NCBI GenBank assembly: GCA_030144725.1
Contig: JASKMD010000017.1
Span: 8,756,200 to 8,820,199 of the forward strand
DNA: 64,000 nt
Direction of reading: 5' to 3'
DNA from: Haematococcus lacustris
Taxonomy: Eukaryota > Chlorophyta > Chlorophyceae > Chlamydomonadales > Haematococcaceae
The stretch's first letter is position 1; every line of letters begins with the position of its first letter. This document shows, in pieces, positions 1-22,816 of the stretch. Under the pieces are notes generated by a model, which ran no database searches, was not told the origin of the DNA, and saw only the letters and a program-made list of their open reading frames with translations. The position numbers and the translations under genes were made by a program.

Positions 1-1049
1 TAACCTGCCTCATTATCCTCTTGACTACAGACCCGGTCATATCACATCTTTATGCCATCATATTCAGTCATATGACCAATTCCTCAGCAAGTCATATGAT
101 CGGTCGCGCCCTAGTCCTCCACTGTGTTGCACCCGTTGCACACACATAAAAATGGCTACGAAATGTTTATTCTTTACCCATTGGCGCATCTATTGAAACA
201 AACCGCACAACAAACAGCCCATGCCTCTATCTGTTTGACAGCTTTGAAGTTACATCATGTTCACCAGGCTGGTTCAAGGCCACGGCATGCAACGACCCAC
301 CATGCCCGCCCCCCCTCCACCCATCATTGCAGGAGCCCACCTCATTAAGCCTGCCCACCCCCTCCCAGCCCTTCCCCTCGCCCCCTCCCCAATCACACCC
401 CCTCCTAGCCCACCCCTCCCAGAACACCCCTCCCAGAACACCACTGTGGGGTGGCAACTGAGCTATGACGTGACATAGGCCCTATTCCCAAGTTTTTTTT
501 GCTCATTTGCTCGGATTCTTGGCGGTTGGGGCAGTTGAGTGTAACGGCGCCTGCCAGCACCTGCCTGCCTGGCTGAGGACAGTACCTACCCGCATCTCCG
601 GTTTCTGCCGCATTGCTTTGCCCGCTTTGCGGAGAATGCTAGTCCATCTAGTCCCGCTGGAGAGTCTGACTTGCACAACTGCACGACTTGCACGACTGCA
701 TTGCACCGCAGCTCGCATCTTGCGCACTTGCACTTGCGATGCTTACCACCATCACCCCCGCCACCACCCTAGCAACCTGGAGCACCTGCATCGTACCTGG
801 AGCACCTGCATCGTTGCACTACTGCAGCATGACACAGCCTGACACAACCTGCACAACTTGCATCGCATTTTGTGCCTGAGTCTGCACCAGCAGCTGCTTG
901 CAATGTGACCAGCCAGGGCAATAGCTGCAGAGCAAGCAGGGGGGGGCATCAGCATGGGCTACAGAGGAAAGGGTAGGAGCAGGCTTAGGGCTGTGGGGTG
1001 CAGGGCAGGCGCAGACACCCCCTCCTGATGCTGCCAACACCTCCCCAGC

Positions 1050-1190
1050 CCTCTCTATGCCCTGCCCTCTCTATGCCCTCTCTATGTCCTGCCCTCTCTA
1101 TGCCCTCTCTATGCCCTCTCTATGCCCTCTCTCTGTCCTGCCGTCTCTATGCCCTCTCTATGTCCTCTCTATGCCCATTATGCTCTCTAT
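1050..1190. repeat. TCTCTATGCCC-type minisatellite
   Basis: Degenerate tandem array of a 10-12-bp unit (TCTCTATGCCC or TCTCTATGTCCTGCCC). It is non-coding as far as can be seen. Confidence 0.8.
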
Positions 1191-1393
1191 GCCCCCCGGA
1201 TGACCTTCGCGACAAGAGTTGATCCTCCTCTCTGGGCTTGCTCTCTGTGCTCGCATCTTGATCCTCCTCTCTGGGCCTGCTCTCTGTGCTCTAGGCCTGC
1301 TCGTCGGGCACCACCGAGGATAACGCCTTGCCCTATGTCGCGAGGCTGAGCCTGCTCCAGCACCGAGTCCATCCCCCGAGTGCCTGATTCTCC

Positions 1394-1497
1394 GGACCCA
1401 ACCGCTGAACCGCCGAGCATTTCAAATTTGCTGAAGGTCTTAGCAAAGGGGTCTAGCAAATATGAAATGCTCGGCGGTTGTGTCCGGCGGTTGGGTC
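1394..1497. repeat. Imperfect inverted repeat (fold-back)
   Basis: The left arm (about 1394-1432) and right arm (about 1455-1497) are near-perfect reverse complements around a spacer of about 22 bp. Both contain ACCGCCGAGCATTTCA and AGCAAAT. The element could be a small fold-back or MITE-like structure. No target duplication was identified. Confidence 0.7.
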
Positions 1498-1790
1498 GCC
1501 AAGGGTCGTCCATTGGCGCTGCTGAGACGCTCCCCCAGCAGCTACAGGTGTGCAGGAGAATCGTATGGGGTCAGAACGCGCATCGCGCCAGCCAGTTTTG
1601 CAGACGGTAAAAAAGTGCAGCGGTTGAGAGCAAATGGAGAAATGCTAAAAACTCAGGAATAGGCCCCAGGTAAGCACTGGCCTGGCACTGCACATGTGCA
1701 TGTCCGCAACATATCCCACATGACATGGCACTAGTAGTAATGTGTGCCCCCCCTTTGAGCTGTCATCAGCTTTCAGTTAGTGCATATTTT

Positions 1791-2577
1791 TAAGGTTCCC
1801 AAATAGACATCTCTATGTCCATGTAGTAAATAGTATAGACTAGAGATAGTAAATAGTGTAGACTAGTCGACTATTTCGTCACCAAATCAGCTCGTTTCAG
1901 TCGCAACGGGGCGTACATTAGCTCACCAGACACGTCGTGCTAGTCTTAAGAGCAGTCAGTATCAGTTGCTATTCTGTTGATCTGCCGGCCAAAGGATTGC
2001 CCACTTCCTTATCGACGAACTCCGATGGCTGCAGCTGCTGGCCCATCGGGCGGCACGCAGCCAAAGAGGAAGCTGGGAGCATTAGAGTTGCATCTAGCGC
2101 TTCTCATTTCAGGTCTATAAGTTTCAAGGACAAAGCGTTTGCAAAGCCGTTTGCGGCGATTGTGACCAGTCCTATAGCTGCGTGAACATGTCTACCACAA
2201 ATGAACACAAGTGCAAGCCAAAGCGACAGCGTGCGGACACGACACCAGATAAACCAGCAGCAGCAGCAGCCGCAGAGCTGGGTTGTGGAGCAATTCTGGC
2301 AGAAATTCCATATGTTCTATTCCGTATGTGCAGAGATCCCCTTCAACAAGGTCTGTCAAGATGTCAATGCCCGTGTCTTTGACTCTATATACATGTGAAT
2401 GTTAACTGCAACAATGATGACAACGAGTCTTCCCGCTGAAACTGCTAATAGCTCTGCAATCGCCCAGGACAATTTCTATTGCATGGAGCGACTAGACTAT
2501 CTCTATTCTAGTCAAAAATAGTACTATTTCGACTAGTACTATATCTAGTCTATTTATAGTCTATTTTAGGAACCTTA
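1791..2577 (+). mobile_element. Non-autonomous hAT-like DNA transposon (787 bp)
   Basis: The ends are inverted repeats, TAAGGTTCC...GGAACCTTA extending into AAATAGAC-type sequence. An exact 8-bp direct repeat, CATATTTT, flanks the element at 1783-1790 and 2578-2585. An 8-bp duplication is the hAT hallmark. Its last 230 bp match the 3' end of the hAT copy at 25900-26091 and 27317-27378, so this is a deletion derivative of that family. Short frames at about 2024 and 2188 (basic, Lys/Arg-rich N-termini) may be remnants of the transposase start. The insertion is absent from homologous copies at 9.7 kb and 14.1 kb. Confidence 0.88.
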
Positions 2578-2624
2578 CATATTTTGTCATGCCAACTCTA
2601 CACAATAGCCCTCAGGGGTCAGGC

Positions 2625-4782
2625 TCAGGCGTTCCCAACTACCTGAAAACCACCCCCCTGTGATACGAAGCCCGTATCTCCGCAGCCACTCAGTCAAAAA
2701 TATATGTAAACAGTGTTTTGAACAGAGCAGACCCATAGCTACGATATGGCAGACGCAGCAAAAACTATCTCGCTCTCAGCGGTGCTCAGTGCCTGCCCAA
2801 AGTTCGACATTTGAATTCGTGCGGTTTAGCCCCATGCGAGGCGCGCCGCACTAGCACGCTTCGCCACACTGTTGTGAGTGGCACCTGCAACGCGCAGCAG
2901 CAGTCGGAACATGTTTTGCTTTTGGCATGTGGACGCGACGACGGCAGTCGTGACGACTGGATACCACTATTAGCTTTTGGAGCTGCTGCTGGCGCTAGTG
3001 CATTACCGGCTGCTCTACTACGCATAACATGGTGCTAGGTGCAGTACGTGGTGTTGTCTCACCTCGCTTTGCTGCCCTCGACTTGTTAGCTGCAGGTGCC
3101 TCTCGCTTACGTGACGTGCTTGCCGCTGCCAGCTGTTGCTGCTGCTGAGGGGGTGCACCAGCAGGCACAGCCAGCTCAGGGTTGGTGCCTGCAGGTGTCA
3201 GCTGCTGCTGAGGGGGCGCAGCTGCGGCAAGCTTCCCACGGATGTGGGTGCACACGTGGCTCAGTAGCTTGGGTACCCTCCAGCTCGTGTGTACCTCCTG
3301 CTTTTGAAACTGGAGGTATGACTGAAGCTGCTTTCCTGTCATCTTCATTGCCTCCTCGACAGTTGTGTGGCCATAATCATGCCCTCCAAAGGCAAGGGCA
3401 TGGGCCGCTGCAAGCCGCTCTTGGCACGCATGGTCACCCACATTAATCACAACCCTCCCGACCTTGTGCGCTGCATCTGTGATCTGGCGCTCTGCCTTTG
3501 CTGACCGCTGTGCTGCAGCTGCGGCATCCTCCTTACGCCGCACTGCAGCACGGAGCTGACCCATGCGCTGCTGCAAATCATTAACATCCACCGTCTGGCC
3601 TCCTTGCATGTCCCCAGACGAGCTAACACATCCTGGGTGTGGCGGTAGAGCTCAATAGCGTGCAAGCCGTCATCCTTGCTGGCCCACATGAGCTCGGGCA
3701 CCAAGAAGCTCCCCCCAACCCATCCACGGTGCCCATGAGGGACTGCTCCACATCCCGCAGCCGCTGCACCTCAGCCTGCAGGTCACGGTTTGTCGCTTGT
3801 GCCCGTACAAGCTGCAGCCTTGATGTTGTTAGGGCAATGCAGATAGTCAGCCCTTGGCGACTTGTTTAGTGCATAGAGATGAGCACTCTTGGCCTTGCTT
3901 AGTTTCTTCTTCTTCATGGTTTGGGATCGAGAGGTGGCTGAGCGGGGCTACGGGCTTGGCTCGGTGGTCAGGGTGATGGGGGGTGATGGATACGGAGATG
4001 GGTGAAGGAGAGGTAGGGGGGAGATGGGTGAAGGAGAGGTAGGGGAGAGGTAGGAGGCGAGGAGAAGGAGAATTAGGGGGCAGGAGGCTGATGGCAGGCT
4101 GGGAGGAGGGGCTACTGGGAGCTGGGCGGGGTAGACGAGGTTGGGAGGTAGTGGGTTAGGCTGTGTTGGTGGTGGCCACGTGGCGGAGTGGTCAGCCAAG
4201 CTCAGTGGGCTCCTCGTGCACCTGTAGCCATCAGCATGTGTACCTTGTAGGCGGTATATCTTGTCACATACAAACCCAATGATTGAGTTGCATAGTGCCA
4301 TGGACGCGTTAATGAGTATGCTACAAATGGTATGTGTGAGGTCAGGCTGTTTGCAAAACATAAAGCGGATCATAACTGGAGGGGGTGACTAGTCCCTACT
4401 GTGCCGCCCACCATTACAGCGATACAGCGCTGCCACACACAAATCCAGGTTCCTTCACATCCTCGCCAAGCGGCCTGCACCATCAGGAACCTCGCGCAGC
4501 CATGTTTGCCGGACTTCAGTGGTGTGCGCCACCGACATGTCGTGCATCGCTAACGGATAGCCAAGGACGTAGCTTACCGGTGTAGCTAACCACGGTCTGC
4601 GATTGGGACACATCCGGGGTCACATGTGGCTGCCCGCATCGAATGACTCCGATGGCAATTCCAGTCTTACATTAAACGCGCGTTATCGCATTGCAGCAGA
4701 CGCAGCAAACGTTACATGAAATGATGGAGTAGATGGGTTGCAGTTGCATGAAGATTACCAACCCCATGTTGGGAACGCCTGA
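2625..4782. mobile_element. TCAGG...CCTGA transposon, 7-bp target duplication (2158 bp)
   Basis: It begins TCAGGCGTTCCCAAC and ends GTTGGGAACGCCTGA, with the perfect 7-bp repeat GTCAGGC on both sides (2618-2624 and 4783-4789). The uninterrupted homologues at 9.68 kb and 14.04 kb have a single GTCAGGC, so the first T and last A belong to the element. The ends and subterminal sequence match the smaller element at 26092-27316. The interior holds a minus-strand coding region (2995-3917) with no recognisable transposase. I cannot assign a named superfamily. Confidence 0.88.
2995..3917 (-). pseudogene. Hypothetical protein gene carried in transposon, frame-broken
   Basis: The clearest piece is a 204-codon frame (3609-2995). 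Its N-terminal half is charged and probably helical (VNDLQQRMGQLRAAVRRKED) and it is followed by a Gln/Pro-rich tail. Upstream, coding-like stretches lie in other frames (about 3700-3615, and 3845-3715 with a heptad-like RDLQAEVQRLRDV segment), and a Lys-rich start occurs at 3917. Either small introns or frameshifts separate them. The frame at 20655-20233 is a clear paralogue: both share D-LQ-RM--LR, N-G--A, DY--TT-EEA and a C-terminal R--KLL-like segment. The function is unknown. Location inside an element with intact ends suggests cargo or an accessory transposon protein. Confidence 0.5.
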
Positions 4783-4882
4783 GTCAGGCAATGATGTAGG
4801 TGGTAGGTACTCATGCACCATGTCCATATGCACTATGTATACTCCACACAGCCCAATAACACCATTTGAGTCGGGTTATTAT

Positions 4883-5875
4883 TGCCCACTAGTATTCCCG
4901 CTAGTGGCTGCTAGTGGCCACTGCTGGTCCGGCTCAGATGGAGGCCCTAGTGAGGGACAAGGGAGTTGACAAGGCAAGCCAGCTGCACAGCATCAGCTGC
5001 ACACTCAGGTTCCACCCTTTTTTGCCATTCCACCTAGCACCACACCTTGGTGGCAGCACCACTCGTCACACTCCTGTGTGTTGTGTCATGCAGACACACC
5101 CCTCGGGAGCAGGACGAGCCGACCATGCCCCCAAGCATGTCTCAGCAGCAACAGACATTGAACGAGTATTGCAAGGCAGTGGGAATGTATGTGCCAGCCG
5201 GCATCTTGTGTGCTGACTTGCGGTACATGAAGCTGGATTATCTAAATGAGCAGGCAGAGTGCGATTGAGCTGGGTTAAGAAAACTGGGCTCCATGCAAGT
5301 GTACCGCAGCGGAGAACTCTGCATCCTGCGTTGTGGGTGCTGTAAAGCAGTAATTGAAAGACCCTTCGCGCAGAGCGGAGCCGTTCGCGTACCTGGCAGA
5401 TTGCCGGTCACGGTGGTGCCAGCAGCTCGGCCGCGCAGGCGCAAGCGCGACGAGGAAACAAGGCGCTTCGCGTCAGATGACAACTCAGCTCTCACCAGTC
5501 ACGCCGCAAAATCTATTGGGGTGACCAGCTCCGGTGTTCAGCATTTGACGGACAATCTGACGGACAAATCCTGTACATGTCGCTCATTGCAGACCATGCC
5601 GCAACCGGTGTGCCTGACAGCAGCGGCTTAGATTAGATAACGCTACCACTTTTCCGTACACTCGCGTCATCTTCGGCAGCGTCCTTAGCCTTAACACCAG
5701 CTTCAGCACTGACCTGCAGCTCCTGAGCAGCACTGGACGCCAGCATTGTTGTATCAGGGTAGCTCATTGAGGAGCACATGAAGCCGAATACGCTTCCTGG
5801 ATTCATCAGCAGGAGGAAGGGGCACGCGTTCTGCCAAGCCTAGGTTGCAGCAGCAGCCAGCTGTCTGCCGCTCTC
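4883..5875 (+). other. Intergenic stretch; possible small terminal exon
   Basis: A coding-like segment runs from a CAG acceptor at about 5091 to a TGA at 5266-5268. It gives about 58 residues including the motif LNEYCKAVGMYVPAG. I recognise no family, and no partner exon is certain. The remainder shows nothing clear. Positions 5790-5865 are about 75 bp similar to 8870-8948, and both lie just upstream of an exon of the sulfotransferase gene. Confidence 0.35.
5790..5865 (+). repeat. Repeat shared with sulfotransferase intron 2
   Basis: Contains TTCATCAGCAGGAGG and CCAAGCCTAGGTTGCAGCAG. The same order of strings occurs at 8870-8948, immediately before exon 3. Here it lies just upstream of the start codon, so it may be 5' UTR or promoter sequence that was duplicated. 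Confidence 0.7.
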
Positions 5876-5881
5876 TTGGAT

Positions 5882-17682
<11,801 letters not shown>

Positions 17683-17890
17683 GCGGGTGCCAAGGGAAAC
17701 GTGGCCAAGCCCACCCCAACCCACCCCAAGCCACCCACCCCCTCCACCCAGGCATGCTATGGTATAGGTGTGAGTTGTAGGGGTTGGGGTTGGGGGTGGC
17801 AGGCAAGGGAGTGCACTCCCCTCACCTCACCCAGGCCCGCACTGCCCAGTGATACGTGCAGCAGCTACGGAGCCGCAGCATCACGCACAT

Positions 17891-17895
17891 TGTAA
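17891..17895 (+). terminator. Polyadenylation signal TGTAA (sulfotransferase)
   Basis: TGTAA lies 209 bp after the stop codon at 17682, preceded by a GC-rich 3' UTR. TGTAA is the usual signal in Chlamydomonas and its relatives. Confidence 0.5.
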
Positions 17896-17899
17896 CGTC

Positions 17900-20230
17900 A
17901 GCATCTGTTCACCCTCATCTTTGCACTCAGACAGCCTCAGCTGCTACATTACACCCATGGCAGGGGGTCCACTAAGGCTACAATGCAGGCTGACACAGTC
18001 AGTGTTAATGGCATCCACATCTACAATCCATATCCACATGTACAGTCTACGAGGGACTATCACACCAAAGGCCCAGCAGCAGCAGTAGCAGCGGCAGCAG
18101 CAGCCTGGGACTCAGTGTTGTGGCCCATGGACCTGTCGTTAGCTTATATCAGTGGACGGTAAATATGTATATTCCAGGCTGTAGCCCTGTCACAGGGGTC
18201 AGGCAATAGTGTAGGTGGAAGGCCCCATGCGATGTGTGAGGGAGGTGCTCCATACAGACAACACCACCCCTAGTGAGGGGACCTGATCCTGCCTTTGCTT
18301 TGGCACATGCCTGCTGGGCTGGTGAGGAGGTGTGCACAAATCGGTGCCATGCCAGCTGGTACTTGCAATAGAGGAGATCGATCGAGCTTAAGCAGCATGG
18401 GGAGGCCCGGGATGCATGTTGGTCAAGTTCCCATGCATGGGTAGGCCTGGGGTGCATGTCTTTCCAATGACCATAGATAGACCTACACAAGGCGTCAGAG
18501 ATTGTCACTCTCATCAACATGCGCCCCACTTTTTGTGCAGTGTACAGCTGTTGTGCACGCCCACTGTTTACATCAAGGTGCATTGTAGCACACGGTGTGG
18601 GCCTGAGTGACGTGTTCGTTATATTGCTTGGTTTGGTTCACCCTGCTTACCTGGGCGGTAAGGTTGATGAGTCACGCTTTCTGGGACGTCAACCATGCAT
18701 CCAGTGATGAGTCACGCCTTTTGGGATGTCAGTCTTGTCGAACTTACGTTGGGTCGCCTATGCATGGGTTCTGGTGGTGCATTGCTGCATTGTACTTGTC
18801 GCAAAGCTTCTGTTATCTTGTGATCATGTCCTTGCATTTTTTAGACCTGGTGTGATGATAACGAATGTGCCCTTGGCCACTGTTAATGGATACCGCTTAG
18901 CAGTGACGGCAAACCCTGGCTGCTCCATGAAGGTTGTGGCAGTGCACTCAAAGACGAGATGCCTTGCCCTAGATCAGAGCCTCCCAACTCTCATGAAAAG
19001 AGGGTGTGTCCTTTACACGAGGTTTATTTCTCGCTCAGGTTGCCGATTAAGCATCGAAGCACACCACTGTGTAGAGGACTCGCTTGGCTACACGGGATGC
19101 CTGTCCTAAGCTCTATCGAATGTGTACATGATGCACTACCTGGGCGTGAACCTGGCATACATTTTGTGGGCAGATATCACCATGCACGCCTCCTCCACTC
19201 TCGACCTTCTTAATGATGCCGTGATGACGCAAACGCAAGTATGTGTGCAACCGCGCTTTGTGTTGCGATGGCCGGAACTGCGAGTTTGAAACCTAAGAAG
19301 CTGAAATGCTTCTTTAACGCACCCACACCACTACTAATGCTGCGATTAGGACAGCTGCATACTTCTTAGCATCAATTAGCTTTCACTCGTCTTTTGTGTC
19401 GCTCGCGCTGTCACGCGTAAGACGGAGTAGTTGTATGCTCTAGCGGTTCAACAAGACACTATGTGCCCCCTTCACCTTTGATTACAGTAGACTATCTGGC
19501 CTGATAGTCAAACTGACCGCGGGACCCTTCATACTCACGCCTTTTCTGCTCGTTTCGCTGTCTACGCCCCGTAGTCGTTGTAGCTAGAGCATGTGTGCAG
19601 ATGCACATTCTTCGTTCTGTTGCTAAAGCGATTTCGGACATCACCACCGAGACATGTGGTTCGGTCCACGGTGCTAACACCAGATGCACTCCCTCGCCCA
19701 CCATGCCCTCCCACCTGGCCCGACTCGCTCCCCATGGCAAGGCAAGGCCTCTACACTCCATAGCAAAGCAACACCACTTTTCACATCCACGTTGACCACT
19801 TGCATGCGCTGCCGTTGCATGCGCTGCCTGTACCAAGATGCCATGGCCCAGGTGCCACTGCCAAACCCCTTGCCCTCTCATTTAGACGTCCCTGTACTAG
19901 CATGGTTAGAGGCAGTGGAGGCGGGGGCAGCCAAGGATGTGTAAACATGCAGGAGCCTTTGCTTTAGCGACAATTTGTGTCATGCATGCCACAACGTGCA
20001 TACCACATTGGTTGGGTACGATAGATGAGCTTGATCGCTAACAGCTACCAGGATTGCAAGCACCCTTCCCAGGCAACTGCAACGTCCAACTGCACTCCCT
20101 CCCCGTACTACCACACCGCACCACGTCATGGCGCAACATAACATGGCACAATATGGCACATGGCTGCCATAGCTTGACCAGGCTACACAAGCAAGCACCA
20201 GGCATCACATAACTACAAAAGGAAGAGTGG
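17900..20230. other. Mostly featureless intergenic DNA
   Basis: No supported gene. A solo copy of the Fanzor-downstream sequence lies at 18174-18270. A direct repeat GATGAGTCACGC--T--GGGA occurs at about 18667 and 18707. A short Lys-rich frame starts with ATG at 19268 (MAGTASLKPKKLKCFF) and resembles a transposase N-terminus, but it stops within 30 codons. Confidence 0.45.
18174..18270 (+). repeat. Solo Fanzor-downstream sequence
   Basis: GCCCTGTCACAGGGGTCAGG followed by CAAT-GTGTAGGTGG matches the downstream sequences at 9545-9770 and 13890-14130 in reverse. The hairpin CCCTGTCACAGGG is intact, and no Fanzor coding sequence is attached. Confidence 0.75.
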
Positions 20231-20232
20231 CC

Positions 20233-21045
20233 TTAGGCAACACCCCCTGGGCCTGAGGAAAGAGCTGCTTTGTTACGCTGCTCAATGTGCTGCTTCACAA
20301 AGCGTCGAAGATTCTGCAACAAGGTCTTTTGGGCTGGTCGGTGCTTGGGTGGGATCTTATAGAAGTTGATGTAGCCCCACAACTGTGCCAAAGTGAAGGC
20401 CGCAGCTTCTTCAAGTGTGGTTGCATTGTAGTCAGCTCCTCGAGGATGCCTGCTGCTAGCTGCTCTCAATTGGCCGAGGCTAGCGACGGTGCCAATGTTG
20501 AGCACCAGCTGCTTGTTGCCCACCACCATGCAAGACTCCATCACCGCCTTGCGTGCTGCTCGTGCCACTGCTGTCTTGGCGGCGGATGCACGCTCCATGT
20601 CACGTTGTTCCTTCCGGAGGGCCTTCATCCGTGGCTGGAGGTCCACGGCGTCCATGGTACGGAATATGATGCAGGGTCAGTCTTGGCGATGACAGTGCCT
20701 AGCAATGCTGCCAGCCCTTGCTTGCTGCCATGTCCATGCTTGGCGTGTTGGAGGGCTGACTCCATATGCGCATTGGACGTTGGCGCTGCCCCAAAGAAGT
20801 GCACCAAGTGCCTCTGTGAGTAGCTGCTCCAAGTCTTGGGCTTGTGCTGCATCGGTGCTATCAAGGCACTTGCGGATATCAAGCACTCGACACAAGATCC
20901 TGGACGGCTCTTGGCCATGTGTTAGGATCTGGGCGGGCGTAGGGGGGTCAGCAGCCAAGGTGGGCAGGCGGGGGCCAGCAGCAGGGATGGCTGCACTTGC
21001 ACAATACAACACCACTTTGCCACTGGTGATGGTGCAGCCATCCAT
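20233..21045 (-). CDS. Hypothetical protein, paralogue of the gene at 2995-3917
   Basis: A 140-codon frame (20655-20233) begins with D--DLQPRMKALRKEQRDME and ends Lys/Arg-rich. It aligns along most of its length with the 3609-2995 frame. Upstream minus-strand frames (21045-20677 and 20918-20660) overlap and switch register, with a coding-like stretch LVHFFGAAPTSNAHMESALQ, so introns or frameshifts are present. Its 5' end lies against the (CCCTG)n tract. Function unknown. Pairing of this family with transposons at two separate places suggests that it spreads with them. Confidence 0.45.
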
Positions 21046-21063
21046 CTAGATATGGATTGCTGG

Positions 21064-21420
21064 CCCTGCCCTGCCCTGCCCTGCCCTGCCCTGCCCTGCC
21101 CTGCCCTGCCCTGCCCTGCCCTGCCCTGCCCTGCCCTGCCCTGCCCTGCCCTGCCCTGCCCTGCCCTGCCCTGCCCTGCCCTGCCCTGCCCTGCCCTGCC
21201 CTGCCCTGCCCTGCCCTGCCCTGCCCTGCCCTGCCCTGCCCTGCCCTGCCCTGCCCTGCCCTGCCCTGCCCTGCCCTGCCCTGCCCTGCCCTGCCCTGCC
21301 CTGCCCTGCCCTGCCCTGCCCTGCCCTGCCCTGCCCTGCCCTGCCCTGCCCTGCCCTGCCCTGCCCTGCCCTGCCCTGCCCTGCCCTGCCCTGCCCTGCC
21401 CTGCCCTGCCCTGCCTTGCC
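21064..21420. repeat. (CCCTG)n microsatellite
   Basis: About 70 copies of the pentamer CCCTG end just before a GTGACAG splice acceptor of the hAT transposase gene. On the transposase sense strand it is C-rich and would lie in an intron. Confidence 0.97.
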
Positions 21421-22816
21421 CTGACCTCTTGTGACCTCCTGTGACCTCTTGTGACAGGATTCCGCCATGGGCGTCACAGACGGCTGGAAGAACAAGCACG
21501 TGGAGTTGGGGGCCTCCTTAGTGGATTTCAGCTCGTTGCTTCCTGATGGTGGGCGCATCTTTCATGACGTCAAGGACGTCTCAGAGCTGAAGAAGGATGC
21601 TGAGGGCATCAAGACCTTGTTACAGGTGGGCATTGGTTTAGGGCATTGGCTGACATTGCAGAGTGATGCTTTGAAGTATGTAGCGTTTGTACCAATGGCT
21701 ACTCAAGAATACGTAGTCAACTACAGTTGCACATCATGCTAGGTGTTGTACCTCTCTGCCAGGGGGGCCTTGGCACACATGTGATTGTAAGTGTCACAAT
21801 GGTTGCAGCGGAGTGGTGGGAAGCTCTGAGAGCGGTCATCCGTCTGCTGCAGCCCATCTGTGACTACCTTCACAAGCTTGAGGCGGACACCCCCTACCTC
21901 AGCCAGATGCTGCCCATTTGGGACAATCTGATGTCAGGGGCGGAGGCGTGGGTGCAGTCTCTGCCAGGGGGAGCAGCTAACCCCCTTGCGCATGGGGTGC
22001 TAAAGCTGTTTGCAGAGCGACGGGCGAAGAGCTACTCCCCAGTCATGGCTGCTGCGTACCTCCTGGACCCAGTGAACTTCACCCTGGCAACTCCCTCCCG
22101 CTCCCCCTGGCAGCTCCCTCCGTTTGAGAGACTCATCGGGGATCAAGAGCAAGATGACATCAGCACAGTGGTGCGATTGAGCAAGCATTTGTTGCCATGG
22201 CAGACTGCGGCACAAGTCCAGGTTGCGGTGGCGTTGGAGGTCACCAGGCTGCAGGTCTGTGGTTGGAAGGACGACAAGGTGGACATGGCTGCGGCCTTGT
22301 TCCCTCCCGGGCCACCCAACGCAGCTGGTGAAATGGTGGTGGAAGCCGTAGCCGCTCGCAAGAACTTCTCGCGCAAAGCCGCTAGCAGCTTCCCCTTGCT
22401 TGCTCCCCTCGCTAGCAGTCAGGTTAGACAAGCAAGGGGAAAAATCGTCATTTTTCGGACGGACCTAACTGACTCTATACACCGCTTCACGATGTAAGAA
22501 TTGCACGCCTTGTCGCAGCGCCGCGCAGCTTAGCATCGGCTCAGAGGAACAGGCCTATGGTGATCGGCTGGTCCGCGACCCCGTCCAATGTTCGGATGCC
22601 CCGACCAGCACACAACGCCAGAAGCGCTCCATCGCTCTTATTTGCGCCCTTAAGTATGTGTGCTGTTGCGGCGATGTCCTTGGCGATGTCCAGGTGCCTA
22701 CTGGGTGTCTACAGTGTGTGCTACATGCTGCTTGCTAGGGGCTTGTCTCATGGCCGGGTTGTGGGGGTGCAGTTGCAAGCCGGGGTGCAGTTGCAAGCCG
22801 GGGTGCAGTTGCAAGC

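Larger units (their letters stand above)
1..1740. other. No gene recognised
   Basis: I see no convincing gene here. All open frames are short and lack recognisable motifs or a consistent splice pattern. The stretch holds a C-rich tract (300-450), a degenerate TCTCTATGCCC tandem array (1050-1190), a partial 31-bp duplication around 1215-1300, and an imperfect inverted repeat at 1394-1497, all listed or noted separately. Confidence 0.5.
1741..4880 (+). repeat. Fanzor-downstream repeat copy, split by two insertions
   Basis: The pieces 1741-1790, 2586-2617 and 4790-about 4880 together match, in order, the reverse complement of 9560-9770 and 13890-14130. Shared strings include GTCATCAGCTTTCA, GTCATGCCAACTCTAC, GGGGTCAGGC and GTAGGTGGTAGG. 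The copy is interrupted by a hAT-like element (1791-2577) and by a TCAGG...CCTGA element (2625-4782). The two uninterrupted copies act as empty sites and confirm both target duplications. Confidence 0.85.

Noticed and set aside
18149..18583. 144-codon minus-strand frame
   Set aside because: Half of it overlaps the solo Fanzor-downstream repeat, and the remainder has no motif or conserved partner.
21046..21558. Long frames of Gly-Gln-Gly-Arg-Ala or Leu-Pro-Cys-Pro-Ala repeats
   Set aside because: Direct translations of (CCCTG)n; no start, composition or context supports a protein.
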